64,000 nucleotides of DNA from Streptomyces sp. Je 1-332 (lineage in GTDB: Bacteria > Actinomycetota > Actinomycetes > Streptomycetales > Streptomycetaceae): positions 3,410,001 to 3,474,000 of the forward strand of contig NZ_CP160402.1 of assembly GCF_040730185.1 (NCBI RefSeq), written 5' to 3'. Below, piece by piece: positions 25,144 to 34,044 of the stretch; the first letter of the stretch is position 1; each line of letters begins with the position of its first letter. Under the pieces are notes generated by a model. That model was given only the letters and a program-made list of their open reading frames with translations. It ran no database searches and had not been told where the DNA came from. The position numbers and the translations under genes are program-made.

Positions 25144-26892
25144 GTGACCAGTACCGCGTCTTCCCCGGACACCCGCCAGGGCCAGGCAGCCGAGGAGCAG
25201 CAGCCGTCGTGGCAGCACAGGCTGCGCCGCTTCGGTTATGTGGCGCGGCCCACCGAGCCCACGGCGGATGTCCGGGCCCGGCTCGTGCCCGCGTACGCCG
25301 AACCGGGCCCACGCCTGTGGGCGTCGCTCGGCATGCCGAAGAGTTACGCCGGCCAACTGGTCCGGTGGTCGGGCTGGATCGGCCCGCTGCTGATCACGCT
25401 CGTCGCGGGGCTCACGCGGTTCTGGAATCTCGGCAGCCCGAAGGCCGTGATATTCGACGAGACGTACTACGCCAAGGACGCCTGGGCACTGATCCACCGG
25501 GGCTTCGAGGTCAACTGGCCCGAGAAGGTCAACGACACGGTCCTGCAGCAGGGTTCGGGCCTCACGATCCCCACGGACGCCGCGTACGTGGTGCATCCGC
25601 CGGTCGGCAAGTACGTCATCGGCGTCGGCGAGTGGCTCTTCGGCTTCGATCCCTTCGGCTGGCGCTTCATGACGGCGGTGCTCGGCACCCTGTCGGTCCT
25701 GATGCTGTGCCGGATCGGCCGGCGGCTCTTCCGCTCGACGTTCCTGGGCTGTCTGGCGGGCGCGCTGCTCGCGGTGGACGGGCTGCACTTCGTGATGAGC
25801 CGCACGGCGCTGCTCGACCAGGTCCTGATGTTCTTCGTGCTCGCCGCGTTCGGCTGCTTCCTGATCGACCGGGACAAGGCGCGGGAGCGGCTCGCTGCGG
25901 GGCTGCCGGCCGACGAGGACGGCCGGGTCCGCCCCGACGTGTACGTCGCCGAGACACTGCGCCTGGGGTGGCGTCCTTGGCGCTGGGCGGCCGGTCTGTG
26001 CCTGGGTCTCGCCTTCGGGACCAAGTGGAACGGCCTGTACATCATGGTCTTCTTCTGCTTGATGACCGTCCTGTGGGACGTGGGCGCCCGCCGCGTCGCG
26101 GGCGCCGAGCGACCCTACCGCGCGGTCCTGAAGCGGGACGTGTTCCCGGCGTTCGTCTCGACGGTGCCGGTCGCGATCGGCGTGTACGTCCTGTCCTGGC
26201 TGGGCTGGATCCTCTCCCCGACCGACGGCACCGGCGGCTACTACCGCAACTGGGCGGCCACGGACGGCAAGGGCGGCTCCTGGACGTTCCTGCCCGACTG
26301 GCTGCGCAGCCTGTGGCACTACGAACACGCGGTCTACGACTTCCATGTGGGGCTCTCCTCGCCCCACACCTACCAGTCGAACCCGTGGAGCTGGATCGTC
26401 GACGGCCGCCCCGTCTCGTACTTCTACGAGTCGCCGCTGCCCGGCAAGGACGGCTGCCCCTCCGACACCGCGGAGAAGTGCGCCCGCGAGGTCCTCGCGC
26501 TCGGCACTCCGATGCTGTGGTGGGCCGGCGCCTTCGCGCTCCTCTACATGCTGTGGCGCTGGGTGTTCCGCAGGGACTGGCGCGCGGGCGCGATCGTGTG
26601 CGGGATCGCGGCGGGTTATCTGCCGTGGTTCATGTACCAGGAGCGGACGATCTTCTTCTTCTACGCGGTCGTCTTCGTGCCGTTCCTGTGCCTGGCCGTG
26701 GCGATGATGATCGGCGCGATTCTCGGTCCGCCGGGGTCCAGTGAGCGGCGGCGGGTCGTGGGGGCGGCGGCCTCGGGCGTCCTGGTCCTGCTGATCCTGT
26801 GGAACTTCATCTGGTTCTGGCCCATTTACACCGGCCAGGCCATTCCGATCGACTCCTGGCGGGCCCGAATGCTCCTGGATACGTGGGTATAG
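25144..26892 (+). CDS. pmt: Protein O-mannosyltransferase (GT39)
   Basis: Polytopic GT-C enzyme of 582 residues that moves mannose from polyprenyl-phosphate-mannose to Ser/Thr of exported proteins. The first extracytoplasmic loop carries the acidic pair in IFDETYYAKDAWALI (DE), needed for catalysis in the family. About 10-11 helices are visible, with a conserved inner loop AFGTKWNGLY and the C-terminal YLPWFMYQERTIFFFYAVVF. The start is GTG at 25144. In S. coelicolor Pmt glycosylates PstS and is needed for phage phiC31 infection. The two PBP genes downstream encode exported proteins that could be substrates; that link is inference. Confidence 0.95.
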   Translation: MTSTASSPDTRQGQAAEEQQPSWQHRLRRFGYVARPTEPTADVRARLVPAYAEPGPRLWASLGMPKSYAGQLVRWSGWIGPLLITLVAGLTRFWNLGSPKAVIFDETYYAKDAWALIHRGFEVNWPEKVNDTVLQQGSGLTIPTDAAYVVHPPVGKYVIGVGEWLFGFDPFGWRFMTAVLGTLSVLMLCRIGRRLFRSTFLGCLAGALLAVDGLHFVMSRTALLDQVLMFFVLAAFGCFLIDRDKARERLAAGLPADEDGRVRPDVYVAETLRLGWRPWRWAAGLCLGLAFGTKWNGLYIMVFFCLMTVLWDVGARRVAGAERPYRAVLKRDVFPAFVSTVPVAIGVYVLSWLGWILSPTDGTGGYYRNWAATDGKGGSWTFLPDWLRSLWHYEHAVYDFHVGLSSPHTYQSNPWSWIVDGRPVSYFYESPLPGKDGCPSDTAEKCAREVLALGTPMLWWAGAFALLYMLWRWVFRRDWRAGAIVCGIAAGYLPWFMYQERTIFFFYAVVFVPFLCLAVAMMIGAILGPPGSSERRRVVGAAASGVLVLLILWNFIWFWPIYTGQAIPIDSWRARMLLDTWV

Positions 26893-26980
26893 CCAGGTGC
26901 GTGTAGTGCACACCTTGGACACCTTCGGATAACGGCAGCCTCGTACCTCCCCCGCGCCACTTATCGTTGCCGGCGAGCAA

Positions 26981-27004
26981 CCTTCCCGAATTCTTTCGGG
27001 AAGG
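26981..27004 (+). terminator. Hairpin between pmt and first PBP gene
   Basis: CCTTCCCGA (26981-26989) and TCGGGAAGG (26996-27004), perfect 9-base arms with a 6-base loop, 88 bases after the pmt stop and 21 bases before the PBP start. It may be a pmt terminator or an attenuator in the PBP leader. Confidence 0.55.
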
Positions 27005-27025
27005 CTCCTGGGGAGGGGACGCGGC

Positions 27026-28657
27026 ATGCACAAAGGGGTGAAGATCACTCTGGTCGGTGGAGTGTTCGCCGTCATGGTCGGGGGCGCGGGGTACGGCGCG
27101 TACAACCTGGTGAACGGCGTGACGGGGGGCGGCGGTTCGTCGGCGTCGGGGCCCGAGACGGTGAAGACGGGGCCGCCGACGAGCGGCGAGATCGCCGACA
27201 CGACGGAGAAGTTCTTCGGCGCGTGGGCCAAGGGCGACGCCGAGGAGGCCTCGCACTACACGAACAACGCGGAAGTGGCCTCGCGGGTCCTGACCGGCTA
27301 CCGCGAGGACGCCCACCTGACGAAGGTGAAGATCACGCCGGGCAGGGCCGCGGGCACGACCGTGCCGTTCTCGGTCGAGGCCACGCTCTCGTACAAGGGG
27401 AAGACCAAGCCGTTCGCGTACGACTCCGAACTGACCGTCGTCCGCGGCAAGACCTCGGGCAGCGCGCTCGTCGACTGGTACCCCTCGGTCGTCCACCCCG
27501 ACCTGAAGCGGGACGACACCCTGGCCACCGGTGAGGCAGCCACGCCCCCCATCGAGGCCGTCGACCGGCACGGTCAGGTCCTGGACAAGAAGGACTACCC
27601 CTCGCTGGGCCCGGTCCTGGACCAACTGCGCGCGAAGTACGGCGACAAGGCGGGCGGCACCCCCGGCGTCGAGCTCTACGTCCAGCACGCGGACGAGGCC
27701 GCGGCCACCGAGACGCTCCTCACGCTCGCCAAGGGCAAGGCGGGGCAGCTGAGGACGACGCTGAGCGCGCCCGCGCAGCGAGCCGCGGAGAAGGCGGTGG
27801 CGCAGCACGCGAACTCCTCGGTGGTCGCCGTGCAGCCGAGCTCCGGCGAGGTCCTCGCGGTCGCCAACCACCGGCAGGACGAGTTCAACGCGGCGTTCCA
27901 GGGCAAGCTGGCCCCCGGCTCGACGATGAAGGTCATCTCGGCGGCGATGCTCATCGACAAGGGCGTGACGAAGGCGAGCGGCCCGGCGCCCTGCCCGGAC
28001 TCCGCGGTCTGGCAGGGCCGGCGCATAGACAATCTCCCGGGCCTGGCCCCGAACGAGAACGCGACCCTGGCGGACAGCTTCGCGCGCTCCTGCAACACCG
28101 CGTTCGTGAAGCTGGTCGACGAGGACGGCATCACGGACGACTCCCTCACCGAGGAGGCCCGGGACGGCTTCGGCCTCGGTCTCGACTGGAAGGTCGGCAT
28201 CCCCACGCAGGACGGCACCGTCCCCGCGACCGCGGGCGGCGAGCGCGCCGAGGCCATCATCGGCCAGGGCAAGGTGCAGATGAACCCGCTCAACATGGCG
28301 TCGGTCACGGCGACCGCGATGACGGGAGCCTTCCGGCAGCCGGTCATCGTGGATCCGGGCCTCGACGACCGTCAGCTGGCCCAGGCACGCGGCCTTCCCG
28401 CGTCCACGGTGCAGCAGCTGCGCCAGATGATGAACCGCACGGCGGTCAGCGGCACCGGCGCCCGCGCCATGTCCGGGCTCAGCGGCAGCATCGGCGCGAA
28501 GACGGGATCGGCCGAGGTCTACGGTCAGGAGAAGCCCAACAGCTGGTTCACCGGATACCGCGGTGACGTGGCGGCCGCGGCGGTGGCCCAGGAGGGCGGC
28601 CACGGAGGGGACACGGCCGGCCCTATCGTGGCGGCGGTGCTTGCCGCAGGCAGTTGA
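27026..28657 (+). CDS. Class B-like penicillin-binding protein (transpeptidase) 1
   Basis: Membrane-anchored transpeptidase of 543 residues that cross-links peptidoglycan. An N-terminal anchor helix (VKITLVGGVFAVMVGGAGYG) is followed by an NTF2-like (MecA_N) domain at about 50-150, a linker dimerisation region, and the penicillin-binding domain. Active-site motifs: STMK with the nucleophile Ser at about residue 299, SCN in FARSCNTAF, and KTGS at about 492. The ribosome site GGGGAGGGG precedes the ATG. A close paralog follows. From memory the S. coelicolor equivalents are SCO3156/SCO3157. Confidence 0.94.
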   Translation: MHKGVKITLVGGVFAVMVGGAGYGAYNLVNGVTGGGGSSASGPETVKTGPPTSGEIADTTEKFFGAWAKGDAEEASHYTNNAEVASRVLTGYREDAHLTKVKITPGRAAGTTVPFSVEATLSYKGKTKPFAYDSELTVVRGKTSGSALVDWYPSVVHPDLKRDDTLATGEAATPPIEAVDRHGQVLDKKDYPSLGPVLDQLRAKYGDKAGGTPGVELYVQHADEAAATETLLTLAKGKAGQLRTTLSAPAQRAAEKAVAQHANSSVVAVQPSSGEVLAVANHRQDEFNAAFQGKLAPGSTMKVISAAMLIDKGVTKASGPAPCPDSAVWQGRRIDNLPGLAPNENATLADSFARSCNTAFVKLVDEDGITDDSLTEEARDGFGLGLDWKVGIPTQDGTVPATAGGERAEAIIGQGKVQMNPLNMASVTATAMTGAFRQPVIVDPGLDDRQLAQARGLPASTVQQLRQMMNRTAVSGTGARAMSGLSGSIGAKTGSAEVYGQEKPNSWFTGYRGDVAAAAVAQEGGHGGDTAGPIVAAVLAAGS

Positions 28658-28668
28658 GGTGATTGGTC

Positions 28669-28689
28669 GGGGGCTTCATGAAAGCCCCC
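28669..28689 (+). terminator. Hairpin between the two PBP genes
   Basis: GGGGGCTT (28669-28676), loop CATGA, AAGCCCCC (28682-28689), perfect 8-base stem 11 bases after the first PBP stop. It would limit read-through into the second PBP gene. Confidence 0.6.
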
Positions 28690-28751
28690 TAGTGTTGGGC
28701 CTTCCGGTGCAGGGCTTGGGGGCTCTGTGGTCTGGGATCTGCGGAGGGTCA

Positions 28752-30623
28752 GTGGGCAAGCGAGGGCGCGCCAGCGAGCGCAAGGGCATCAGGAACATCA
28801 CGGGCAGACCGGGCACTTCGGGTGCTCCGGGTACCCCGGGGGCTTCAGGCGGTCCGGGTGGGCCGGGCGGTCCGGGCGTCCCGGGTGGGCCGGGCGTCCC
28901 GGGTGGGCCGGGCGTCCCGGGTGGGCCGGGCGTCCCGGGTGGTCCGGCCACAAGGAGCGCCAAGGTGCACCCCGGTGTGCTCGGCGGAGCCGCGGCCGTG
29001 GTGGTGTGCGGCGTGGGCATCGCCGCGTACAGCCTGATGGGCGGGTCCGGCGGCGACGGTGGACCGTCGGTGGACGAGAAGCCGGTGGCCGCGGGTCCGC
29101 CGACGGCCGCCGAGGTCCGGGCCACCACGCAGGACTTCCTCGCCGCGTGGGAGAAGGGCGACGTGGCGAGGGCCGCGGCGCTCACGGACGACCGGACGGC
29201 GGCGAAGACCGCCCTGACCGCGTACGCCAAGGACGCCCACCTCACGAAGGTGAAGCTGACGCCGGGCAAGCGGGCGGGCGCGAAGATGCCGTTCTCGGTC
29301 ACCTCGACGGTCTCGTACGAGGGAACGAACAAGCCGTTCGCGTACGAGTCCGAGCTGACCGTCGTCCGACGGAAGCACGACGGCAAGACGCTGGTCGGCT
29401 GGCAGCCCTCCGTCGTCCACCCGGACCTGAAGGACGGCGACCGCCTGGTGACCGGCGAGGCCGGGGACCCGCCGATCAAGGCGGTGGACCGGGACGGCGG
29501 CGAGCTGACGGCGGCGAAGTACCCCTCGCTCGGCACGGTCCTCGACAGCCTGCGCGAGAAGTACGGCGACAAGGCCGGCGGCAAGGCGGGCGTGGAGCTG
29601 CGCGTCGTGCGCAAGGACAGCGCGAAGGACGCCGAGAAGTCGGCGACGACGAAGGACGACGCGAAGGCGACGCCCGACAAGACGCTGCTCACGCTCTCCC
29701 CCGGCACTCCCGGCACCCTGAAGACCACCTTCGACGCCTCGCTCCAGGCGGCGGCGGAGAAGGAGACCGGCAAGCGCAAGCAGGCCTCGGTCGTCCTGGT
29801 GAAGCCGAGCACGGGCGAGATCCTGGCGGCGGCCAACTCGAACCCGACCGGCTTCAACATCGCGTTCCAGGGCTCGCTGGCCCCGGGGTCGACGATGAAG
29901 GTCGTCACATCATCGCTTCTCCTGGAGAAGAAGCTCGCGGGAGTGGACAAGAAGCACCCCTGCCCGAAGTACGTGACGTACGGCGGCTGGAAGTTCCAGA
30001 ACGACGACAAGTTCGAGATCAAGGACGGCACGTTCCGCGCGAGCTTCGCCCGCTCCTGCAACACGGCCTTCATCAGCCAGGCCGAGAAGCTGCAGGACGA
30101 CTCCCTGACCAAGCAGGCGCAGGAGGTCTTCGGGCTCGGCCGCGACAACTGGTCGATCGGGGTCCCGTCCTTCGACGGCGCGATCCCCGTCCAGAGCGAC
30201 GCGCAGATGGGCGCCTCGCTCATCGGCCAGGGCGGGGTGCGGATGAGCCCACTGAACATGGCGTCGGTGGCGGCCACGGTGAAGTCGGGCACGTTCAAGC
30301 AGCCGTACCTGGTCTCGCCCGAGCTCGACAAGCGCACGCTCGCGACGGCGCCCCGCAAGGTGTCGGGCGCGACGGCTTCGGCGCTGCGCGACCTGATGCA
30401 CTACACGGCGGTGGCGGGAACGGCCGTGAAACCGATGTCGGGCCTCGGCTCCGACATGGGCGCGAAGACGGGCTCCGCGGAGGTCGACGGCCAGAAGAAG
30501 CCCAACGGCTGGTTCACGGCGTACCGCGGTGATCTGGCGGCGGGAGCGGTGGTGCAGGAGGGCGGCCACGGCGGTGACTCGGCGGGCCCGCTGGCGCGGG
30601 CGATGTTCCTGGCGGACAAGTAG
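28752..30623 (+). CDS. Penicillin-binding protein (transpeptidase) 2 with collagen-like N-terminus
   Basis: Paralog of the preceding PBP, 623 residues. I chose GTG 28752 ([12 protein letters not shown]), preceded by GGAGGG. After a basic start come about 45 residues of Gly-X-Y collagen-like sequence, including four GVPGGP units, then the anchor helix [20 protein letters not shown], an NTF2-like domain and the transpeptidase domain. Motifs: STMK with Ser at about residue 380, SCN in [13 protein letters not shown] at about 572. A Lys/Asp/Ala-rich insertion ([20 protein letters not shown]) is absent from the first copy. The collagen-like part precedes the anchor and so should be cytoplasmic. Confidence 0.93.
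   Translation: MGKRGRASERKGIRNITGRPGTSGAPGTPGASGGPGGPGGPGVPGGPGVPGGPGVPGGPGVPGGPATRSAKVHPGVLGGAAAVVVCGVGIAAYSLMGGSGGDGGPSVDEKPVAAGPPTAAEVRATTQDFLAAWEKGDVARAAALTDDRTAAKTALTAYAKDAHLTKVKLTPGKRAGAKMPFSVTSTVSYEGTNKPFAYESELTVVRRKHDGKTLVGWQPSVVHPDLKDGDRLVTGEAGDPPIKAVDRDGGELTAAKYPSLGTVLDSLREKYGDKAGGKAGVELRVVRKDSAKDAEKSATTKDDAKATPDKTLLTLSPGTPGTLKTTFDASLQAAAEKETGKRKQASVVLVKPSTGEILAAANSNPTGFNIAFQGSLAPGSTMKVVTSSLLLEKKLAGVDKKHPCPKYVTYGGWKFQNDDKFEIKDGTFRASFARSCNTAFISQAEKLQDDSLTKQAQEVFGLGRDNWSIGVPSFDGAIPVQSDAQMGASLIGQGGVRMSPLNMASVAATVKSGTFKQPYLVSPELDKRTLATAPRKVSGATASALRDLMHYTAVAGTAVKPMSGLGSDMGAKTGSAEVDGQKKPNGWFTAYRGDLAAGAVVQEGGHGGDSAGPLARAMFLADK
28875..28946 (+). repeat. Four tandem 18-bp repeats encoding GVPGGP
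   Basis: The 18-base unit GGCGTCCCGGGTGGGCCG repeats at 28875-28892, 28893-28910, 28911-28928 and 28929-28946 (one G-to-T change in the last). It is in frame within the PBP gene and encodes collagen-like GVPGGP. Repeat number is likely to vary between strains by slippage. Confidence 0.9.
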
Positions 30624-30705
30624 TCGATCATGTCCGGGGGCGGGACCGTCCGCTATACGGATACACGGTCGCGTGCCCGGTACACGGACCGCTAGCGTGC
30701 CGGGC

Positions 30706-31203
30706 ATGAGCGCTACAGAGTCCCCCGCCCACCCCCGTTTCGCCGCGGCCCTGACCGAGCTGGGCCTCGCTGACCTGGTCAGCGAGGTCCGCCGCTTCCC
30801 GGAGGCGACCCGCACCGCCCAGGAGGCCGCCGCCGCCATCGGCTGCGAGCTGAGCCAGATCTGCAAGTCACTGATCTTCGCGGCGGACGGCGTCCCGGTC
30901 CTGGTCCTGATGGACGGCGCCTCGCGGGTCGACCTGGAGCTCGTACGGTGGGAGCTGTGCGCGGCGAAGGTGACGCGCGCGAAGGCGGACGTCGTCCGGG
31001 AGACCACGGGTTACGCGATCGGCGGCGTACCGCCTTTCGGCCACGCGACGAGGACCCGGGTCCTCGCGGACCGCTCCCTCCTCGACCACGAGGTGGTGTG
31101 GGCGGCGGCGGGCACCCCGTACGCGGTCTTCCCCATGGCGCCCAAAACCCTGATCTCCCACGCGAACGGCACCCTGGTGGACGTGCGCGAGCTCGCCAAG
31201 TGA
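30706..31203 (+). CDS. YbaK/EbsC-type aminoacyl-tRNA deacylase
   Basis: Protein of 165 residues with the YbaK/ProRS-INS fold that hydrolyses mischarged tRNA (Cys-tRNA-Pro in YbaK). Typical features: the catalytic Lys in GCELSQICKSLIFAADG, the loop GYAIGGVPPFGHATRT with its GGxPP motif, and the helix near TPYAVFPMAPKTLI. The start is the ATG at 30706. The stop TGA overlaps the GTG start of the next gene (GTGA), indicating coupling with an EamA transporter, for which no functional link is obvious. Confidence 0.92.
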   Translation: MSATESPAHPRFAAALTELGLADLVSEVRRFPEATRTAQEAAAAIGCELSQICKSLIFAADGVPVLVLMDGASRVDLELVRWELCAAKVTRAKADVVRETTGYAIGGVPPFGHATRTRVLADRSLLDHEVVWAAAGTPYAVFPMAPKTLISHANGTLVDVRELAK

Positions 31204-32051
31204 CGCCGCTGGTCACGGCGGCGGTCCTGCTTGCCGCCGTCACGCACGCGAGCTGGAACGCGATCGCGCACCACATCACGGACAAGCTGGTCGGCTTCAC
31301 GCTGATCTCGGGCGGCGGCCTGCTGATCGGCCTGCTCATAGCCCCGTTCGCGGCGATACCGGCGGCAGGCGCATGGCCGTACCTGATCGTCTCGGCCCTG
31401 ATCCACGTCGGCTATTACGCCCTGCTCATGAAGTCGTTCAAGCTGGGCGACTTCGGCCAGGCGTACCCGATCGCCCGCGGCACGGCGCCCCTGGTGGTCA
31501 CGGTCCTCGCGGCTGTCTTCGCGGGCGAGATCCCGGACGGCTGGCAGGCGGCGGGCGTCGCGGTCTCCTGCGCGGGCCTGACGGGGTTGGCGCTCTGGGG
31601 CATACGCGGCACGGGCCGCCGCCCCGACTGGGCGGCGATCGGCGCGGCGCTCGCGACGGGTGTCTCGATCGCGGCGTACACGGTGGTGGACGGACTCGGC
31701 GTACGGGCCTCCGGCTCCTCCATGGGCTACATCGCGTGGCTGATGATCCTGGAGGGGTTGGCGATCCCGGTGTACGCGGCGTACCGCTGGCGCGGGGCTT
31801 TCGTGCCCCGCCTGCGCCCGTTCGCGGCGGTGGGCCTACTGGGGGCGGCCCTCTCCGTGGCGGCGTACGGCCTGGTCCTGTGGGCCCAGACGAAGGCGGA
31901 CCTGGCGCCCATCTCGGCACTCCGCGAGTCGTCGATCATCGTGGGCGCGGCGATAGGCGCGATCTTCTTCAAGGAGAAGTTCGGAGCGCCGAGGCTGGCG
32001 GCGGCGGGTCTGATGGTGGTGGGGATCGGGCTGATGCTGCACGCGGGGTGA
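31200..32051 (+). CDS. EamA/DMT family transporter
   Basis: Membrane protein of 283 residues with about 10 helices in two EamA repeats (about 5-135 and 145-283). Signature stretches are LGDFGQAYPIARGTAPLVVT in the first half and ISALRESSIIVGAAIGAIFF in the second. DMT exporters carry metabolites, amino acids or drugs; the substrate cannot be read from the sequence. The start GTG at 31200 overlaps the ybaK stop. It converges on the DUF397 gene with a 13-base gap. Confidence 0.9.
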   Translation: MTPLVTAAVLLAAVTHASWNAIAHHITDKLVGFTLISGGGLLIGLLIAPFAAIPAAGAWPYLIVSALIHVGYYALLMKSFKLGDFGQAYPIARGTAPLVVTVLAAVFAGEIPDGWQAAGVAVSCAGLTGLALWGIRGTGRRPDWAAIGAALATGVSIAAYTVVDGLGVRASGSSMGYIAWLMILEGLAIPVYAAYRWRGAFVPRLRPFAAVGLLGAALSVAAYGLVLWAQTKADLAPISALRESSIIVGAAIGAIFFKEKFGAPRLAAAGLMVVGIGLMLHAG

Positions 32052-32064
32052 GGGGGCGGCCGGG

Positions 32065-32328
32065 TCAGCCCTGCGTCGCGTTCGTCGCATGCCTCGCGTA
32101 CGAGACGAAGCTCTGCCAAGTCCCGGCGCGGACAACGAGTTGGGGGCTGTGCTGCACCTTGGAGTCCCGCACGTGCACAGTGTCGGGGCAGGTGGCGACC
32201 TCGACGCAGTCGCCCTGGCTGCCGCTGCTGTAGCTGGACTTGCGCCAGGAAAGGGCTACCTCGACGCAGTCGTCACCCTCGGAGCCGCTGTAACTGCTCT
32301 TGAACCAGGCCAGTTCGGACGTGCTCAT
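32065..32328 (-). CDS. DUF397 domain protein (distal copy)
   Basis: Protein of 87 residues. DUF397 proteins accompany WhiJ-type XRE regulators in Streptomyces and are thought to act with them in controlling development. The DUF397 motif is WRKSSYSSGSQGDCVEVATC followed by VHVRDSK and a W-x-x-F near the end. A second copy of the opening motif (WFKSSYSGSEGDDCVEVAL) sits in front of it, so the N-terminal half of the domain is duplicated. The start ATG at 32328 overlaps the stop of the preceding copy (ATGA). Last gene of a three-gene operon. Confidence 0.9.
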   Translation of the reverse strand: MSTSELAWFKSSYSGSEGDDCVEVALSWRKSSYSSGSQGDCVEVATCPDTVHVRDSKVQHSPQLVVRAGTWQSFVSYARHATNATQG

Positions 32329-32573
32329 AGCGCTGCCGTCGCGTACGGCAGGAAACTCCGCCACATCTCGGCAGTGACGGCGAGTTGCGGGCCGTGCTGC
32401 ACCTTGGAGTCCCGTACGTGCACGGTCTCGGGGCACGCGGCGACCTCGACGCAGTCGCCGTCGCTGCCGCTGCTGTAGGTGGACTTGTGCCAGCAGAGGG
32501 CTACCTCGACGCAGTCGTCGCCCTGCGAGCCGCTGTAACTGCTCTTGAACCAGGTCAGTTCGGACGTGCTCAT
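32325..32573 (-). CDS. DUF397 domain protein (proximal copy)
   Basis: Tandem duplicate of the next gene, 82 residues, starting MSTSELTWFKSSYSGSQGDD and ending with a different tail (PYATAAL). It carries the same internally doubled arrangement: WFKSSYSGS, then WHKSTYSSGSDGDCVEVAAC and VHVRDSKVQHGP. Start ATG at 32573 overlaps the stop of the XRE gene (ATGA). High similarity between the copies at DNA level (including their leaders CATAGCGCT on the plus strand) points to recent duplication. Confidence 0.9.
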   Translation of the reverse strand: MSTSELTWFKSSYSGSQGDDCVEVALCWHKSTYSSGSDGDCVEVAACPETVHVRDSKVQHGPQLAVTAEMWRSFLPYATAAL

Positions 32574-33412
32574 AGCGCTCCTCGTATCCGCTTCAAGAGG
32601 CCCTTGGAGTCCTCTGGAGTGAGGGCCTGTGAGCGCAGTCTCGCATAGCGCTGGAGCATGATGCTGACCTCTTTTCGGTCGGTAATCAGCAGGCCGCCGC
32701 GCTGCCCCTCGGCGTAGCCGTACCACCTGTTCTCGGAAGACTCCAGCACTTGCAGCGGTCCGTCGAACCCTGCATGATCCGGCTGTAGCAATGGCATGAT
32801 CTGCAACTCAGCGTTGAACTGGCCTGCTCGCTCAAGCAGATGGTCGATCAGCTCTCGTGTCGTCTCTGGCCCGCCGGTTCGGCGCTCAATCAACGCCTGC
32901 TCAATGATGAAGCTAAAGGTGATCGGTGGCCGTCGCTGGAAGAGGTCCTGCCGTTCCAGGCGGGCCGCCACCTGCTGATCGACCTGCCCTTCATCCTTGA
33001 CGGGTGGGACGCTAACGGTCACCGCCCGCGCGTACGCCTCCGTTTGCAGAAGCCCCGGGATGACCCGGCACTCGTACGTCCACAGAGTGACCGCCTCAGC
33101 CTCAAACCGTGCCCACTGCCGAAACCAACTGGCCAACCCCGGCTGTCGCGAAAGATGCCGCGCCGCACCCCGCAGCGCGCCAAACGCATCCAGGGCCTCC
33201 TCCGCCCGCTCAACGAAGTCCGACTGGGGAAAGCGGCGGCCCTGCTCGATCTTGGCGACCGTCTGGACCGAGTACCCGACCGACTCGGCGAACTCCTCCT
33301 GCGTCAGGCCCGCCCGTTTCCGGAAGGCCTTGAAGACCTCGCCGAACGTCCGCAGACTGTCCGACACCTCCGGCTCACCGCAGCCCGGCGACCCGCCCGC
33401 ACCGTCCGTCAT
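32570..33412 (-). CDS. WhiJ-like XRE regulator (HTH plus DUF5753)
   Basis: Protein of 280 residues. The Cro/CI-type helix-turn-helix at about 25-75 is GLTQEEFAESVGYSVQTVAKIEQGRRFP. The rest is the DUF5753 domain with its typical blocks WFRQWARFEAEAVTLWTYEC, VIPGLLQTEAYARAV and RQDLFQRRPPITFSFIIEQA. WhiJ and its paralogs repress development in S. coelicolor and are encoded with a DUF397 protein and often an AbaA-like ATPase, exactly the set here. Ribosome site GGGAGGTG precedes the ATG. The gene heads an operon with two DUF397 genes and faces an HATPase gene across 159 bases. Confidence 0.93.
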   Translation of the reverse strand: MTDGAGGSPGCGEPEVSDSLRTFGEVFKAFRKRAGLTQEEFAESVGYSVQTVAKIEQGRRFPQSDFVERAEEALDAFGALRGAARHLSRQPGLASWFRQWARFEAEAVTLWTYECRVIPGLLQTEAYARAVTVSVPPVKDEGQVDQQVAARLERQDLFQRRPPITFSFIIEQALIERRTGGPETTRELIDHLLERAGQFNAELQIMPLLQPDHAGFDGPLQVLESSENRWYGYAEGQRGGLLITDRKEVSIMLQRYARLRSQALTPEDSKGLLKRIRGAL

Positions 33413-33500
33413 ACGAGGACACCTCCCGTACGCCTGCCCCGCGACCCACTCCGAACCCGCCCATGGTTACGGTCAGTTGCCAGCACTGTCTACTGTCCGT

Positions 33501-33527
33501 ACTAGTACTCTGACGCAGAGTGCTAGT
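33501..33527. promoter_or_regulatory. Palindromic operator candidate in the WhiJ cassette
   Basis: ACTAGTACTCTG (33501-33512), spacer ACG, CAGAGTGCTAGT (33516-33527): 11 of 12 positions match as an inverted repeat. It lies midway between the divergent XRE and HATPase genes. TTGCCA at 33477-33482 lies 17 bases from TACTAG at 33500, a weak rightward promoter match that the palindrome would cover. Confidence 0.6.
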
Positions 33528-33571
33528 CGCTGACCTGGTACGCGGAGTCCACCGGCGGCCATTTTGGGGCC

Positions 33572-34021
33572 ATGACGCCCAGCCAGCCTCCCCAAGTGCC
33601 CGTCACCGAGCGTGTGTTCGCCCAGCGATTCAGCTCCACTTCACGGGGGGCCCGCCTAGCCCGGCACCTCACCCTGCACCGGCTCGACGCATGGGGCATC
33701 CCGTACGACTCCGACGCCTCGGACACCGCCGCCCTGCTGGTGGCCGAGCTGGCAGCCAACGCCGTCGCCCACGGCCGCGTTCCCGGCCGTGACTTCGAGA
33801 TGCGGCTCAGCCTCGACGCGTACACCCTCCGCATCGACGTGTCGGACCCACGCGGTGAGCGTCGCCCCGACGGGGCGGGAGCCGCCGAGGCCCCGTCGGC
33901 GTGGGCGGAGGGCGGGCGCGGACTGTTGCTCGTAGAGGCACTGGCCGACCGGTGGACCGTCCTGGACCGCCTGCCCATCGGCAAGACGGTCCGCGCCGAA
34001 CTGGACCTGCGTCCTCGTTGA
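33572..34021 (+). CDS. RsbW/SpoIIAB-like ATP-binding protein (HATPase)
   Basis: Protein of 149 residues with a GHKL ATPase fold: N-box LLVAELAANAVAHGRVPG, G1 box IDVSDPRGERRP, and a G2-like EGGRGLLLVEALAD. Proteins of this group in Streptomyces act as anti-sigma kinases or as partners in AbaA/WhiJ-type loci. No anti-anti-sigma or sigma factor gene is adjacent, so a partner encoded elsewhere, or the WhiJ-like regulator itself, is likely. The start at ATG 33572 has only a weak GGGG ribosome site. Confidence 0.9.
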   Translation: MTPSQPPQVPVTERVFAQRFSSTSRGARLARHLTLHRLDAWGIPYDSDASDTAALLVAELAANAVAHGRVPGRDFEMRLSLDAYTLRIDVSDPRGERRPDGAGAAEAPSAWAEGGRGLLLVEALADRWTVLDRLPIGKTVRAELDLRPR

Positions 34022-34044
34022 CCGCGCCTGGACATCGCCAGCCC

